64,000 bases of DNA from Janibacter corallicola NBRC 107790 (GCF_001570965.1 NZ_BCSR01000007.1:1-64000), one strand, 5' to 3'; positions 52,400-61,268 are shown, numbered from the stretch's first letter. Notes: generated by a model from the sequence alone, not told the origin. A program made the numbers and translations.

Positions 52400-53148
52400 G
52401 CCGGGGTCTCCTCCAGGGCTGCCACGACCGGTCCGATGACGGTGATCGCGGGCGGGGCTATGCCCCCTTCGTCCGCGGCGGAGGCGATGCCGGTCAACGG
52501 GGCCCGCACCACCCGCTGCTGCGGTGTCGCCCCGTCGGCGATGCTGGCGGCCGGGGTGTCGGCGGGCAGCCCGGCGGCGAGGAGCGCCTCGGCGATCGCC
52601 CCGAGCGTGGCCACCCCCATGAGCACCACGATCGTCAGTCCGGAGGTCGCCAGACCCGCCCAGTCCACCTCGCTGCGCGGGTCGTCGGGGGTGACGTGCC
52701 CGGAGACGATCGCCACCCCCTGGGAGAGCCCGCGATGGGTGGTGGGGATGCCGGCGAGGGCGGGCACGGACAGGGCCGAGGAGACGCCGGGAACGACCTC
52801 GACGGGGATGCCGGCCGCGGTGCAGGCCTGCCACTCCTCGCCGCCACGACCGAAGAGGTAGCCGTCACCACCCTTGAGGCGCACCACCGTCCGGCCGGCG
52901 CGGGCGTGCTCGAGGAGCAGCTCGTGGATGCGTTCCTGCGGGGTGAAGGTACCGCGGGGGATCTTGCCGACGTGGACGACCTCGGCCCGGGGCGCGTGCT
53001 CGTCGATGGCCGTGAGCGGCACGAGCCGGTCGGTGACGACGACGTCGGCCGCGGCGAGGGCGTCCCGGGCCGCGAGGGTCAGCAGTCGGGGGTCGCCGGG
53101 GCCGGCCCCGACGAGGAGGACCCGTCCGGTGGTGTTCGTGGTGGTCAT
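52396..53148 (-). CDS. cobA: Uroporphyrinogen-III C-methyltransferase (SUMT)
   Basis: Adds two methyl groups to uroporphyrinogen III to give precorrin-2. 250 residues: LVGAGPGDPRLLTLAARDAL, VVTDRLV, VHVGKIPRGTFTPQERIHELL, LKGGDGYLFGRGGEEW (a variant of the GGDP(F/Y) motif) and EVVPGVSSALSVPALAGIPTTHR in two motifs. No fused siroheme or HemD domain, so it is a stand-alone SUMT serving this cluster. ATG at 53148 overlaps the cobB-cobC stop. Confidence 0.94.
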   Translation of the reverse strand: MTTTNTTGRVLLVGAGPGDPRLLTLAARDALAAADVVVTDRLVPLTAIDEHAPRAEVVHVGKIPRGTFTPQERIHELLLEHARAGRTVVRLKGGDGYLFGRGGEEWQACTAAGIPVEVVPGVSSALSVPALAGIPTTHRGLSQGVAIVSGHVTPDDPRSEVDWAGLATSGLTIVVLMGVATLGAIAEALLAAGLPADTPAASIADGATPQQRVVRAPLTGIASAADEGGIAPPAITVIGPVVAALEETPA

Positions 53149-55634
53149 GCGCTCCGTGGCTCCTCGTGGCGGATCCGGGCCAGTGCCCGCAGCAGCCCGT
53201 CGATGGTGTGGGGGTCGGCGGCGGCGATGCGGACCCAGTCCGCACCGAGGCCGGGGAAGGTGTCGCCGCGGCGCACCGCCCAGCCTGCCGCACGCAGCTC
53301 CTCGCGTGCTCCGGCCCCGGGACGGGCGAGGACGAAGGGAGCGACGCCCGCCACCGCGGGCACGCCGAGGTCCTGCAGGCCGGTCGCGAGGTGCTCCCGC
53401 CACCGCAGGAGCTCCTCGGCGGCCCGGCCGGCCTCGGTGAGGGCGTGCGGGGCGGCGGTCTCGGTCATCACGCGCAACGCCAGGGAGCCGACCGACCAGT
53501 GGGGCTGCTGCTGCCCGCACCGGGCGACCAGGTCCGGGTCGCCGGCGAGGTAGCCGGCCCGGACACCGGCGACCGCCCAGGTCTTGGTGAGCGAACGGAC
53601 GACGAGCACACCGGAGAGGTCGCCGCCGAGGAGCGAGCCGGGTTCGCCGGAGACGGCGTCCATGAAGGCCTCGTCGACGACGAGGACCCGCCCCGGCCGG
53701 ACGAGGGCGCGCAGCCGCTCGGCCGGGTGCAGGACCCCCGTCGGGTTGGTCGGGTTGCCGATGACGACGAGGTCGGCGTCGCCGATCTCGTCGACGGCGG
53801 TGTCGGTCAGCGCGAAGCCGTCCTCGGCCCGCAGCAGCACCCGGCGCACGGAGTGCCCGGCGGTGGTCAGCGCGACCTCCGGCTCGGTGAACTGGGGGTG
53901 CACGACCACCGGGTCGCGGACGTCGAGCGCCCGGGCCAGGAGGGTGAAGGCCTCGGCGCCGCCGCTGGTGGGCAGCACCTGTTCGCGGGGGAGGGCGTGC
54001 CGCGCGGCGATCGCCTCCCGTGCCGGGCTGGGATCGGGGTAGGCCGCGAGGCCGGCCAGCTCGTCCGTGAGGGCATCGGCCAGCCAGCGCGGCGGCCGGT
54101 CCAGCCGGATGTTGACCGCGAGGTCGATGAGGCCGTCGCCGGCTTCGGTGTCCCCGTGGTGGCGAAGGGGGTCGGCCGCGTCACCCGGAGGCAGGGGCGA
54201 GAAGGGCAGCCCTTGAGTCGCGGCACTCCCTCCTCGCCCCTGCCTCCAGCCGGCCCAGGTGCGGGCCGCGTCGACGAACGACACCGCGACCTCGGGGGAG
54301 CCGGCCCAGTGGGTGTGCAGGTAGGAGGCGACGACGGTCGCGCGGCCGGTGCCGGCGGGGTCGAGGGCGAAACCCTCGCGGCGCCCGCCCAGGTCCCACG
54401 CCCCCGGGGTGCCGGAGGGGGGATCGGTCACCGTGCGGTGGAACTCGTGTCCCGTCACCCGGGTACCGGCCGGCCCGAGGACGGAGTCGACGAGAGAGGT
54501 CGCCTCGCGGTAGCCGAGGGTGAGGCGCCTGCCCATGGCGGCACGTGCCGGCAGCGCTGCGACCATCGGGTGCCCGTCGAGTGCCTCGGCGAGGTAGAGC
54601 ATCCCGGCGCACTCGGCGATGGTCGGCGTGCCGCCGGCGACGGCCTCGCGGATCTGCTGCACGAGAGGGAGATTCGTCGCGAGTGTGCGCGCGTGGACCT
54701 CGGGGAAGCCGCCGCCGAGCCACAGGCCCCGGGTGCCCTCGGGCAGCGACTCGTCCCGGACCGGGTCGAACTCCACGACCCGTGCGCCCGCCGCCTCGAG
54801 CAGCTCGACGGTCTCCGGGTAGCGGAAGGTGAAGGCGCGCCCGCCCGCGACCGCGACGACGGGGGAGTCGCTCCTGGCGCCGGCCTCGCTCCCGAGGGCC
54901 TCCTCGGGTGACCAGGGGGCCGCGGCCGGGTCCGGCGCGGTGCCGGCCGCGGTGAGCAGCGCGTCGAGGTCGATGTGCTCCTCCGCGACCGCGGCGATGT
55001 GGTCCAGGGACGCTGCGGCGGACGGACGCTCGGCCGCCGGGACGAGTCCCAGGTGGCGCGAGGGCACGTGCATGGCCGCGTCACGGGGGAGGACGCCCAA
55101 CACGGGGACGCCGACGGTCTCGACCGCCCGTCGCGCCTCCTCGCCGTGCCGGGGCGTGCCCGCCTTGTTGAGCACGACACCGACGACGTCGATCCCCGGG
55201 TCGATCGTGGCCAGGCCGCGGACGGTCGCCGCCACGGTGCGGGAGGTCGAGGAGATGTCGACGACGAGCACCACCGGGGTGCGGGTGAGCGTCGCGACGT
55301 GGGCGCTCGAGGCGAAGCCGCCGGTCCCGAGCCGCCCGTCGAGCAGCCCCATGACCCCCTCGAGCACCGCGACGTCCGCGGGCGAGGGGTGGCTGGCCCC
55401 CCGCAGCAGCAGCGGGGCCACGAGCTCCTCGCCGACGAGCCACGGGTCGAGGGTGCGACTCGGCCTGCCGGTGGCCAGCGCGTGGTACCCGGGGTCGATG
55501 TAGTCCGGACCGACCTTCGCCGGCGCGACCGTGAGGCCGCGATGGGCGAGCGCGGCCATGATCCCGACCGCGACCGTCGTCTTGCCGTGCCCGGATGCGG
55601 GCGCCGCGACGAGCAGGCGGGGGAGCACGCTCAC
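53145..55634 (-). CDS. cobB-cobC: Fusion of cobyrinic acid a,c-diamide synthase (CobB) and CobC-like aminotransferase
   Basis: 829 residues. Residues 1 to about 460 are CobB/CbiA: P-loop VAAPASGHGKTTVAVG, KVGPDYIDPGYH, VLEGVMGLLDG and a class I glutaminase-like domain with LWLGGGFPEVHA, IAECAGMLYLAEAL and catalytic Cys, then HTHWAGSPE. A Gly/Pro-rich linker (about 470-500) leads to residues 500-829, a PLP enzyme related to L-threonine-phosphate decarboxylase/CobC: PTSGGAEAFTLLARAL, IGNPTNPTGVLHP, and PLP lysine in VRSLTKTWAVAGVRAGY. The fusion joins side-chain amidation and aminopropanol supply. GTG at 55634; stop overlaps cobA. Confidence 0.93.
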   Translation of the reverse strand: MSVLPRLLVAAPASGHGKTTVAVGIMAALAHRGLTVAPAKVGPDYIDPGYHALATGRPSRTLDPWLVGEELVAPLLLRGASHPSPADVAVLEGVMGLLDGRLGTGGFASSAHVATLTRTPVVLVVDISSTSRTVAATVRGLATIDPGIDVVGVVLNKAGTPRHGEEARRAVETVGVPVLGVLPRDAAMHVPSRHLGLVPAAERPSAAASLDHIAAVAEEHIDLDALLTAAGTAPDPAAAPWSPEEALGSEAGARSDSPVVAVAGGRAFTFRYPETVELLEAAGARVVEFDPVRDESLPEGTRGLWLGGGFPEVHARTLATNLPLVQQIREAVAGGTPTIAECAGMLYLAEALDGHPMVAALPARAAMGRRLTLGYREATSLVDSVLGPAGTRVTGHEFHRTVTDPPSGTPGAWDLGGRREGFALDPAGTGRATVVASYLHTHWAGSPEVAVSFVDAARTWAGWRQGRGGSAATQGLPFSPLPPGDAADPLRHHGDTEAGDGLIDLAVNIRLDRPPRWLADALTDELAGLAAYPDPSPAREAIAARHALPREQVLPTSGGAEAFTLLARALDVRDPVVVHPQFTEPEVALTTAGHSVRRVLLRAEDGFALTDTAVDEIGDADLVVIGNPTNPTGVLHPAERLRALVRPGRVLVVDEAFMDAVSGEPGSLLGGDLSGVLVVRSLTKTWAVAGVRAGYLAGDPDLVARCGQQQPHWSVGSLALRVMTETAAPHALTEAGRAAEELLRWREHLATGLQDLGVPAVAGVAPFVLARPGAGAREELRAAGWAVRRGDTFPGLGADWVRIAAADPHTIDGLLRALARIRHEEPRSA

Positions 55635-55641
55635 GGGCGGA

Positions 55642-56256
55642 TCACCACTCGATCCCCTTCTGCCCCTTCTGACCCCGGTCGAAGGGGTGGCGGATCTTGG
55701 TCATCTCCGTCGCGACGTCGGCGATCTCGAGCAGCCGCGGGTGCGGGTCGCGCCCGGTGATCACGACGTGCTGGTAGCCGGGGCGGTTCGTCAGCGTCTC
55801 GACGACGTCTTCGACGTCGACCCAGCCCCACTTGAGGACGTAGGTGAACTCGTCGAGCACGTACACCGTGTGGGTCTGCTCGGCGAGACGGCGCTTGATC
55901 TCCTGCCAGCCCTCGAGCGCGTCGGCGGCGTGGTCCTCCTCGGTGCCGGCCTTGCGCGACCAGGACCAGCCGGAGCCCATCTTGTGCCACTCGACGGGGC
56001 CCCCTTCGCCGGTCTCCTCGTGCAGCCGTCCGAGGGTGGTGAAGACCTGCTCCTCGCCGATCTTCCACTTCGCGGACTTCACGAACTGGAAGATGCCGAT
56101 CGGCCAGCCCTGGTTCCACCCCCGGAGGGCCAGCCCGAAGGCGGCGGTGGACTTGCCCTTCCCGGTGCCGCCGTGGACCACGACGAGGGGGGAGTGGCGG
56201 CGCTGGCGCGTGGTCAGTCCGTCGTCCGGGGTGACGGGCGTCTTTCCCTGGGCCAT
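55642..56256 (-). CDS. cobO: Cob(I)yrinic acid a,c-diamide adenosyltransferase
   Basis: Transfers the adenosyl group from ATP to cobalt (CobA/BtuR/CobO family). 204 residues: P-loop VVHGGTGKGKSTAAFGLALRGWNQGW, FVKSAKWKIGEE, MGSGWSWSRK, VYVLDEFTYVLKWGWV and VITGRDPHPRLLEIADVATEM. The ATG overlaps the stop of the upstream chelatase gene by one base (TGATG). Standard neighbour of cobB in aerobic-type pathways. Confidence 0.95.
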   Translation of the reverse strand: MAQGKTPVTPDDGLTTRQRRHSPLVVVHGGTGKGKSTAAFGLALRGWNQGWPIGIFQFVKSAKWKIGEEQVFTTLGRLHEETGEGGPVEWHKMGSGWSWSRKAGTEEDHAADALEGWQEIKRRLAEQTHTVYVLDEFTYVLKWGWVDVEDVVETLTNRPGYQHVVITGRDPHPRLLEIADVATEMTKIRHPFDRGQKGQKGIEW

Positions 56257-58373
56257 CAGGCGGCGCTCCTTCGGGGGCTGGTGCGGTCGGTGACGATCTC
56301 GACGAGGCCGCTCGCGGCGACCTGCTCGAGGGGGATGTGCTCGGCGCCCATGCGCGCAGCGAGGTCGGCGGCCAGCCCCATGCGGAAGCGGCCGGACTCG
56401 CAGTCGACGAGGACGGTCTCCGCGGTGTGGCCCCAGGCATCGGCGATGGCCTGCGCGCGGGCGAGGGCGTCCGGTCCCGCGGTCGCCCGGCCGTCCGTGA
56501 CGAGGACGACGAGGGCGCGCTGGTTGCGGTCGCGGATGCGTTCTCTCGCAACGACCCTGGCGACCTCGGTCAGCCCCTCGGCCAGTGGGGTGCGGCCACC
56601 GTGGGGCAGCTCCGCCAGCCGCGCGGCGGCGGCGTCGACGGATGAGGTCGGTGGGAGCGCGATCTCGGCCCCCTGACCGCGGAAGGTGACCAGACCGACC
56701 CGGTCACGGCGCTGGTAGGCATCGAGCAGCAGCGACAGGACGGCCGTCTTGACCTCCCCCATGCGCTTGCGGGCGGCCATCGACCCCGAGGCGTCGACGG
56801 CGAGCAGCACGAGGTTGGACTCCCGCCCGCGGGTGACCGAGTGCCGCAGGTCGGCGGGGGCGATCCGTCGGTCGGGGTCCAGACCGGAGGCCCGTCGGGC
56901 AGCGCCGGCACGAAGGGTGCCGGTCACGTGGATCGGGGCACCGCCCGGCTCGCGGCCGGCCGGGTGGATGCCGATGGTGCGTCCGCGGGGGCTGAGCGCG
57001 GGCGAGCGCCGACCGCTCGGCCCGGCGCCCACCCCGGCCAGCTCGAGGCGGCGGGTGCGGTACGGCGTGGTGGCGCTGGCCGTGGCCTCGGGCGCCGCTC
57101 CGGCGCCGGTCGCTGGCGTCGGGTCCTCTTCGGGTGCTGGTGGGTCGGCGGGGTCCCGGTCTGCCTGGTCCGACGGACCCTGCGGAGGTGGCTCGGCGGA
57201 GCCGTCCTCGGGTGATCCACCTGACGGGTCAGGACCGGAGGAGTCCCCACCCTGGTCCTCGGAGCCGTCCTCGTCGGAGCCGTCCTCGTCGGAGCCGCCG
57301 TCGTCGTCGGAGCCGCCGCCGGGCGGGTCGTCGTCCGGGTCCTCCTCGTCGAGCAACGCGTCGAGCAGGTCCTCGTCGAGGCCCGGCGCATCGAAGGGGT
57401 TGCGCCGCCGCCGGTGCGGCAGCGCCAGCAGCGCCGCTGCCCGGATGTCCTCCCGCAGCACCTCCGCCCCGCCCCGCCAGGCGGCGTGGGCCACGGCCGT
57501 CCGGGCGGTGACGATGTCGGCCCTCATGCCGTCGACGTCGAAACCGGCGCACACCCGGGTGATCGTGCGCAGCGCCCGGTCGTCCAGCTCCACCTGCGGC
57601 AGCAGCTCGCGGGCGGCGGCGATGCGTGCGGTGAGCACGGCCTCCTGGTCGGCGAATCGCTGCGCCAACCCGACCGGGTCGGCGTCGGCCTCGAGGCGCC
57701 GTCGCACCACCTCGGCCCGCTCGTGGGGGTCCCGGCTGGCGGCCACGTGCACGGTCAGGCCGAAGCGGTCGAGCAGCTGCGGACGCAGCTCGCCCTCCTC
57801 GGGGTTCATCGTCCCGACGAGGGTGATCCGCGCCGGGTGGGAGATCGAGAGGCCGTCCCGCTCGACGCTGTTGCGGCCCATGGCCGCCGCGTCGAGGAGC
57901 ACGTCGACGAGGTGGTCCTGCAGGAGGTTGACCTCGTCGACGTAGAGGATGCCCCGGTGGGCCTCCGCCAGCAGCCCCGGCTGGTAGGCGGTCTCGCCGT
58001 CGCCGAGCGCCTTGCGCAGGTCGAGCGAGCCGACGACCCGGTCCTCCGTGGCGCCGACCGGCAGCTCGACGAGCCGGGCCGGACGCGTCGCGGGCGAACC
58101 GGTGTGGGGTGCGTCGGGGCAGCCCTCGGCACGGTCGGGGTCGCAGCCGAAGCGGCACCCGGGGCTCACCCGCTGGTCGGGCAGCACCGCGGCCAGCGCG
58201 CGCACGGCGGTGGACTTCGCGGTGCCCTTCTCGCCGCGGACGAGCACGCCGCCGATGCCGGGGGAGATGGCGCTCAGCAGCAGCGCGCTCGTCAGGTCAT
58301 CGGCGCCGACGAGGGCCGTGAAGGGCAGGGCAGGAGTGGTGGTGGCCGCCGTTGCGGCGGTGGGGACGCTCAT
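56256..58373 (-). CDS. Fused magnesium chelatase-type ChlI-ChlD protein, probable cobaltochelatase partner
   Basis: 705-residue AAA+ / vWA protein. N-terminal ChlI-like ATPase: LVRGEKGTAKSTAVRALA (Walker A), YVDEVNLLQDHLVDVLLDAAA (Walker B), TMNPEEGELRPQLLDRFGL. An acidic Asp/Glu/Gly/Pro linker of about 130 residues (rich in DDDGGSDED-type repeats) leads to a vWA domain with MIDAS motif LAVDASGSMAARKRMGEVK and VTDGRATAGPDALA. Such proteins work with CobN to insert cobalt, replacing CobS/CobT; CobN is not in this window. ATG at 58373 has AGGAGG 6 nt upstream. First gene after the riboswitch. Confidence 0.9.
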   Translation of the reverse strand: MSVPTAATAATTTPALPFTALVGADDLTSALLLSAISPGIGGVLVRGEKGTAKSTAVRALAAVLPDQRVSPGCRFGCDPDRAEGCPDAPHTGSPATRPARLVELPVGATEDRVVGSLDLRKALGDGETAYQPGLLAEAHRGILYVDEVNLLQDHLVDVLLDAAAMGRNSVERDGLSISHPARITLVGTMNPEEGELRPQLLDRFGLTVHVAASRDPHERAEVVRRRLEADADPVGLAQRFADQEAVLTARIAAARELLPQVELDDRALRTITRVCAGFDVDGMRADIVTARTAVAHAAWRGGAEVLREDIRAAALLALPHRRRRNPFDAPGLDEDLLDALLDEEDPDDDPPGGGSDDDGGSDEDGSDEDGSEDQGGDSSGPDPSGGSPEDGSAEPPPQGPSDQADRDPADPPAPEEDPTPATGAGAAPEATASATTPYRTRRLELAGVGAGPSGRRSPALSPRGRTIGIHPAGREPGGAPIHVTGTLRAGAARRASGLDPDRRIAPADLRHSVTRGRESNLVLLAVDASGSMAARKRMGEVKTAVLSLLLDAYQRRDRVGLVTFRGQGAEIALPPTSSVDAAAARLAELPHGGRTPLAEGLTEVARVVARERIRDRNQRALVVLVTDGRATAGPDALARAQAIADAWGHTAETVLVDCESGRFRMGLAADLAARMGAEHIPLEQVAASGLVEIVTDRTSPRRSAA

Positions 58374-58526
58374 CTCGTGCCTCCTGGCGAGTGTCCGCGC
58401 TCGCCGTCGGTGACATCGGTGCGGGTTCGCACCGACGGACACGGCCGATGTCCTGGCTCGCGACGACTCGTCGCTCACAGTGGCGGGACCGCTCCGGATT
58501 CGCACCGGAATTCCTCAGCCCGTGTC
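58374..58526 (-). promoter_or_regulatory. Cobalamin riboswitch (AdoCbl) controlling the cob operon
   Basis: On the minus strand the aptamer spans 58526 to 58438: outer helix CCGTGTC/GACACGG (58438-58444 with 58520-58526), GGTGCGAATCCGGAGCGG, GCCACTG (58484-58478) and the B12 box AGCCAGGACAT (58458-58448), all standard for this RNA. Expression platform: a hairpin GGCGAG/CTCGCC (58400-58405 with 58386-58391) abuts the AGGAGG site (58385-58380). The aptamer strand 58436-58442 can alternatively pair with 58391-58397, part of that hairpin. This suggests translational control by vitamin B12. Confidence 0.93.
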
Positions 58527-58557
58527 GAGGGTCAGCATGCCACACCGCCCGTGGGCC

Positions 58558-58563
58558 TAGTCT
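58558..58563 (+). promoter_or_regulatory. Possible -10 box of cobL
   Basis: TAGTCT at 58558-58563, 8 nt before the GTG at 58572, no ribosome-binding site. cobL would thus be leaderless and outside direct riboswitch control. Confidence 0.45.
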
Positions 58564-58571
58564 TGGCGTCC

Positions 58572-59807
58572 GTGATCGACGTCGTGGGTATCGGGGACGA
58601 CGGCTGGGCCGGCCTGGACGAAGGGAGGCGCGGCTTCGTCGGCGCGGCGCGCACCCTCATCGGGGGCCGGCGGCACCTGACGATGGCGGCCGGGCACGTC
58701 GGCGAGGACGTGCGCCTCCTCCCGTGGCCGAGCCCGCTGCGCGAGGGGCTCCCGGCGCTGTTGGAGCAGGCCGGGGACGAGGGCGTCGTCGTCCTCGCGA
58801 GCGGCGACCCCCTTCGCTCCGGGGTCGCGACGACGCTGGTCGACCTGCTCGGCCCGGACGCCGTCCGGGTCCACCCGGCGGTGGCCGCGGACACCCTCGC
58901 CCGCGCCCGTCAGGGGTGGTCGGCCGAGGAGACCACGGTCGTCACCGCGGTCGGGCGCGACCTGCGGTCGATCCGTCCCCACCTGGCGCCCGGTGCCCGC
59001 CTCGTCGTGCTCTGCTCCGACGGTCACGGCCCCCATGAGCTCGCGACCATCCTCACCGAGAGCGGCTGGGGCGCAACGCTGCTCACCGCACGATGGCACC
59101 TCGGCGGTCCCGAGGAGGGAGCGCGCGCCGACCGGGCGGACCACTTCACCGACGAGACGCCGGACCTCGTGGTGTGCTGCCTCGAGGTCAACGCCGACCA
59201 CCCGGCCGCGGTCGCCACGACGGCCGGCCCGACCCCGGGACGTCCCGAGGACTTCATCGACCACGACGGCCAGCTGACCAAGCGGGACCTGCGCGCCTCC
59301 GCCCTCGCCCGGCTGCGGCCCACCCCCGGCGCCCACCTGTGGGACCTCGGCGCCGGCAACGGGTCCGTCGCGCTCGAGTGGTGTCTCGCGGCCGAGCGGG
59401 CCACCGCCACCTGCGTCGAGCGGGACGGCACGAGGGCGTGGCGCATCCGCGAGAACGCGGCCGCCCTCGGCCTCGCAGCCCGCGTCGAGGTGCTCGAGGG
59501 CGACACGACCGGCACCGACCTGCGCCGCCTGGCCACTCCTGACGCGGTCTTCGTCGGAGGTGGTCTGACCGGCGACGTGCTCGAGGCGACCTGGTCCTCC
59601 CTCCGCCCCGGTGGTCGCCTCGTGGCGCACGCGGTGACACTGGAGGGGGAGGCCGCGCTCGCAGCCGCCCGCGGCAGCACCGGGGGGGAGCTGACCCGGC
59701 TCGCCGTCGAGCGGGCCGTGCCCCTCGGGAGGTATCTCTCCTGGACCCCCGCCCGCGCAGTCGTCCAGCTCGCCGCCATCCGACCCACCGAACCGGGAGC
59801 AGCATGA
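58572..59807 (+). CDS. cobL: Precorrin-6B methyltransferase, decarboxylating (CobL, CbiE-CbiT fusion)
   Basis: Methylates C5 and C15 and decarboxylates the C12 side chain. About 411 residues. The N-terminal CbiE half has VVGIGDDGW, RRHLTMAAGH, VVVLASGDPLRSGVATTL and LCSDGHGPHELATIL; the C-terminal CbiT half has LTKRDLRASALARLRPTPGAHLWDLGAGNGSVALEW (in two motifs) with the SAM-binding GAGNGS. GTG at 58572; the frame is open far upstream, antisense to the chelatase gene, without family sequence. Overlaps cobM (ATGA). Confidence 0.92.
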   Translation: MIDVVGIGDDGWAGLDEGRRGFVGAARTLIGGRRHLTMAAGHVGEDVRLLPWPSPLREGLPALLEQAGDEGVVVLASGDPLRSGVATTLVDLLGPDAVRVHPAVAADTLARARQGWSAEETTVVTAVGRDLRSIRPHLAPGARLVVLCSDGHGPHELATILTESGWGATLLTARWHLGGPEEGARADRADHFTDETPDLVVCCLEVNADHPAAVATTAGPTPGRPEDFIDHDGQLTKRDLRASALARLRPTPGAHLWDLGAGNGSVALEWCLAAERATATCVERDGTRAWRIRENAAALGLAARVEVLEGDTTGTDLRRLATPDAVFVGGGLTGDVLEATWSSLRPGGRLVAHAVTLEGEAALAAARGSTGGELTRLAVERAVPLGRYLSWTPARAVVQLAAIRPTEPGAA

Positions 59808-60577
59808 CCGTCCACTTCATCGGCGCCGGCCCCGGCGCCGCCGACCTGCTCACCGTGCGCGCCACGCGGCTGCTCGCCGCCAGCCCGGTCTGCCTCTACG
59901 CCGGCACCTACCTGGACGCCGACGTCCTCGAGCACTGCCCCGAGGGTGTGCGACTGGTCGACACCCAGGGCCTCGACCTGGCCGCCATCACCGCCGAGTG
60001 CGTCGCTGCCCACGAGCGCGGCGAGGACGTCGCCCGGCTGTGCTCCGGCGACCCGAGCGTCTACTCCGCGATCGCCGAGCAGGCCCGCCGGCTCGATGCG
60101 GCGGGTGTGCCGTGGGACGTCACACCGGGGGTGGCGGCCTACGCGGCGACCGCCGCACGGCTCGGGCGCGAGCTGACCGTGCCCGAGGTCGCCCAGTCCG
60201 TCGTGCTCACCCGCGCCCAGCGGGACTCGACGGCGATGCCGTCGGGGGAGTCGCTGGAGAATTTCGCCGCGACCGGCGCCACGCTCGTGCTGCACCTGGC
60301 GATCCGCCGCACCCGCGAGCTCGCCGAGCGCCTGGCGGAGCACTACGGCGCCGACTGCCCCGTCGCCGTCGCCTACCGCGTCGAGCAGCCCGAGGAGATC
60401 CTCCTGCGCGGCACGCTCGCCGACATCGCCGAGCAGGTCGAGGCCCACGACCTGCGGCAGGCCGCGATCATCGTCGTCGGCTGGGCGCTCCGGGCGGAGG
60501 ATTTCGTCGAGTCCCACCTCTACTCGTGCCGCCGGGTCGCAGCGCTCGATGCCACTCAGGGACCACCCTCGGCGTAG
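59804..60577 (+). CDS. cobM: Precorrin-4 C11-methyltransferase
   Basis: SAM-dependent methylation at C11. 257 residues of the tetrapyrrole methylase fold: VHFIGAGPGAADLLTVRATRLL, VCLYAGTYLDADVLEHCPEG, VARLCSGDPSVYSAIAEQARRL, DVTPGVAAYAATAARLGRELTVPE and QSVVLTRAQRDSTAMPSGESL. ATG at 59804 overlaps the cobL stop. Its end overlaps the convergent reductase gene by 22 nt. Confidence 0.95.
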   Translation: MTVHFIGAGPGAADLLTVRATRLLAASPVCLYAGTYLDADVLEHCPEGVRLVDTQGLDLAAITAECVAAHERGEDVARLCSGDPSVYSAIAEQARRLDAAGVPWDVTPGVAAYAATAARLGRELTVPEVAQSVVLTRAQRDSTAMPSGESLENFAATGATLVLHLAIRRTRELAERLAEHYGADCPVAVAYRVEQPEEILLRGTLADIAEQVEAHDLRQAAIIVVGWALRAEDFVESHLYSCRRVAALDATQGPPSA

Positions 60578-61179
60578 ACCTCGGCCGCGCCGTCCACGTC
60601 CCCGTCGCGCCGCGGCTCCGGCCCGACCACGTCGAAGAGCATCGCGGTGAACTGACCGTCGCGCTCGATCCGCTCACGGTGCAGCCGCAGCCGGCGGGGG
60701 AGGAGCGGCTTGCCCGCGCCGAGGGTCACGGGGTTGAGGTGGACCCAGACTTTGTCGAGCAGGCCGACGTCGGCGAACTGCCCGGCGAGGTCACCGCCAC
60801 CGACGACCCAGAGATCCTTGCCCGCGGCCGCCTCGGTCATCACCGCGTGCAGGTCGCGCACGTCTCCGGCGAAGGCCCGCACCCCGTCCGGCAGGTCGAG
60901 GTCGCGGTGGGTGACGACCCACGACGGCTGCTCGTAGGGCCAGACGAAGTCCTGCCCGTCGGCCGTCAGCTCGCGGTGGACCCACGCGTAGGTGCTGGCC
61001 CCGCACACGAGGGCCCCGACGGTCGGGAGGAACTGGTCGAAGTCCAGGCTCTCCCCGTCGCCGTACCGGCCCTGCGGGTCCGTGTCGTGGCCGGGCGTCG
61101 CGAAGAGCCAGGAGAGGCTCTCCCCGTCGTCGGCGATGTAGCCGTCGAGGCTCGTCGCGGTGCAGTAGATCGTCGCCAT
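60556..61179 (-). CDS. RibD C-terminal/dihydrofolate reductase-like protein
   Basis: 207-residue reductase-fold protein (YwjB/YyaP-type group). ATIYCTATSLDGYIADDGES is the family start; LVCGASTYAWVHREL, LWVVGGGDLAGQFADVGLLDKVWVHLNPVTLGAGKPLLP follow in separate motifs. No nucleotide deaminase domain, so it is not a complete RibD; substrate unknown. The ATG at 61179 has CACGCT 6 nt upstream. It lies among cobalamin genes but in the opposite direction to its neighbours; a link to B12 or flavin (lower ligand) metabolism is only a guess. Confidence 0.86.
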   Translation of the reverse strand: MATIYCTATSLDGYIADDGESLSWLFATPGHDTDPQGRYGDGESLDFDQFLPTVGALVCGASTYAWVHRELTADGQDFVWPYEQPSWVVTHRDLDLPDGVRAFAGDVRDLHAVMTEAAAGKDLWVVGGGDLAGQFADVGLLDKVWVHLNPVTLGAGKPLLPRRLRLHRERIERDGQFTAMLFDVVGPEPRRDGDVDGAAEVYAEGGP

Positions 61180-61185
61180 GGGCCC

Positions 61186-61191
61186 AGCGTG
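61186..61191 (-). promoter_or_regulatory. Possible leaderless -10 box of the reductase-like gene
   Basis: CACGCT on the minus strand, 6 nt before the ATG at 61179; weaker hexamer than the others. Confidence 0.38.
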
Positions 61192-61201
61192 CCAGCGGGT
61201 G

Positions 61202-61230
61202 CCGACAGCGGTCACGCGTCGGGTTACCCT
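61202..61230 (+). promoter_or_regulatory. Promoter of the thioesterase gene
   Basis: CCGACA (61202-61207), 17-nt spacer, TACCCT (61225-61230). The start site would be near 61237, about 32 nt before the ATG at 61269, which has GAAGGA upstream. Confidence 0.5.
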
Positions 61231-61268
61231 TCGGTAGCACGTTTCGTCACCTGTCGAAGGACCGCCTC

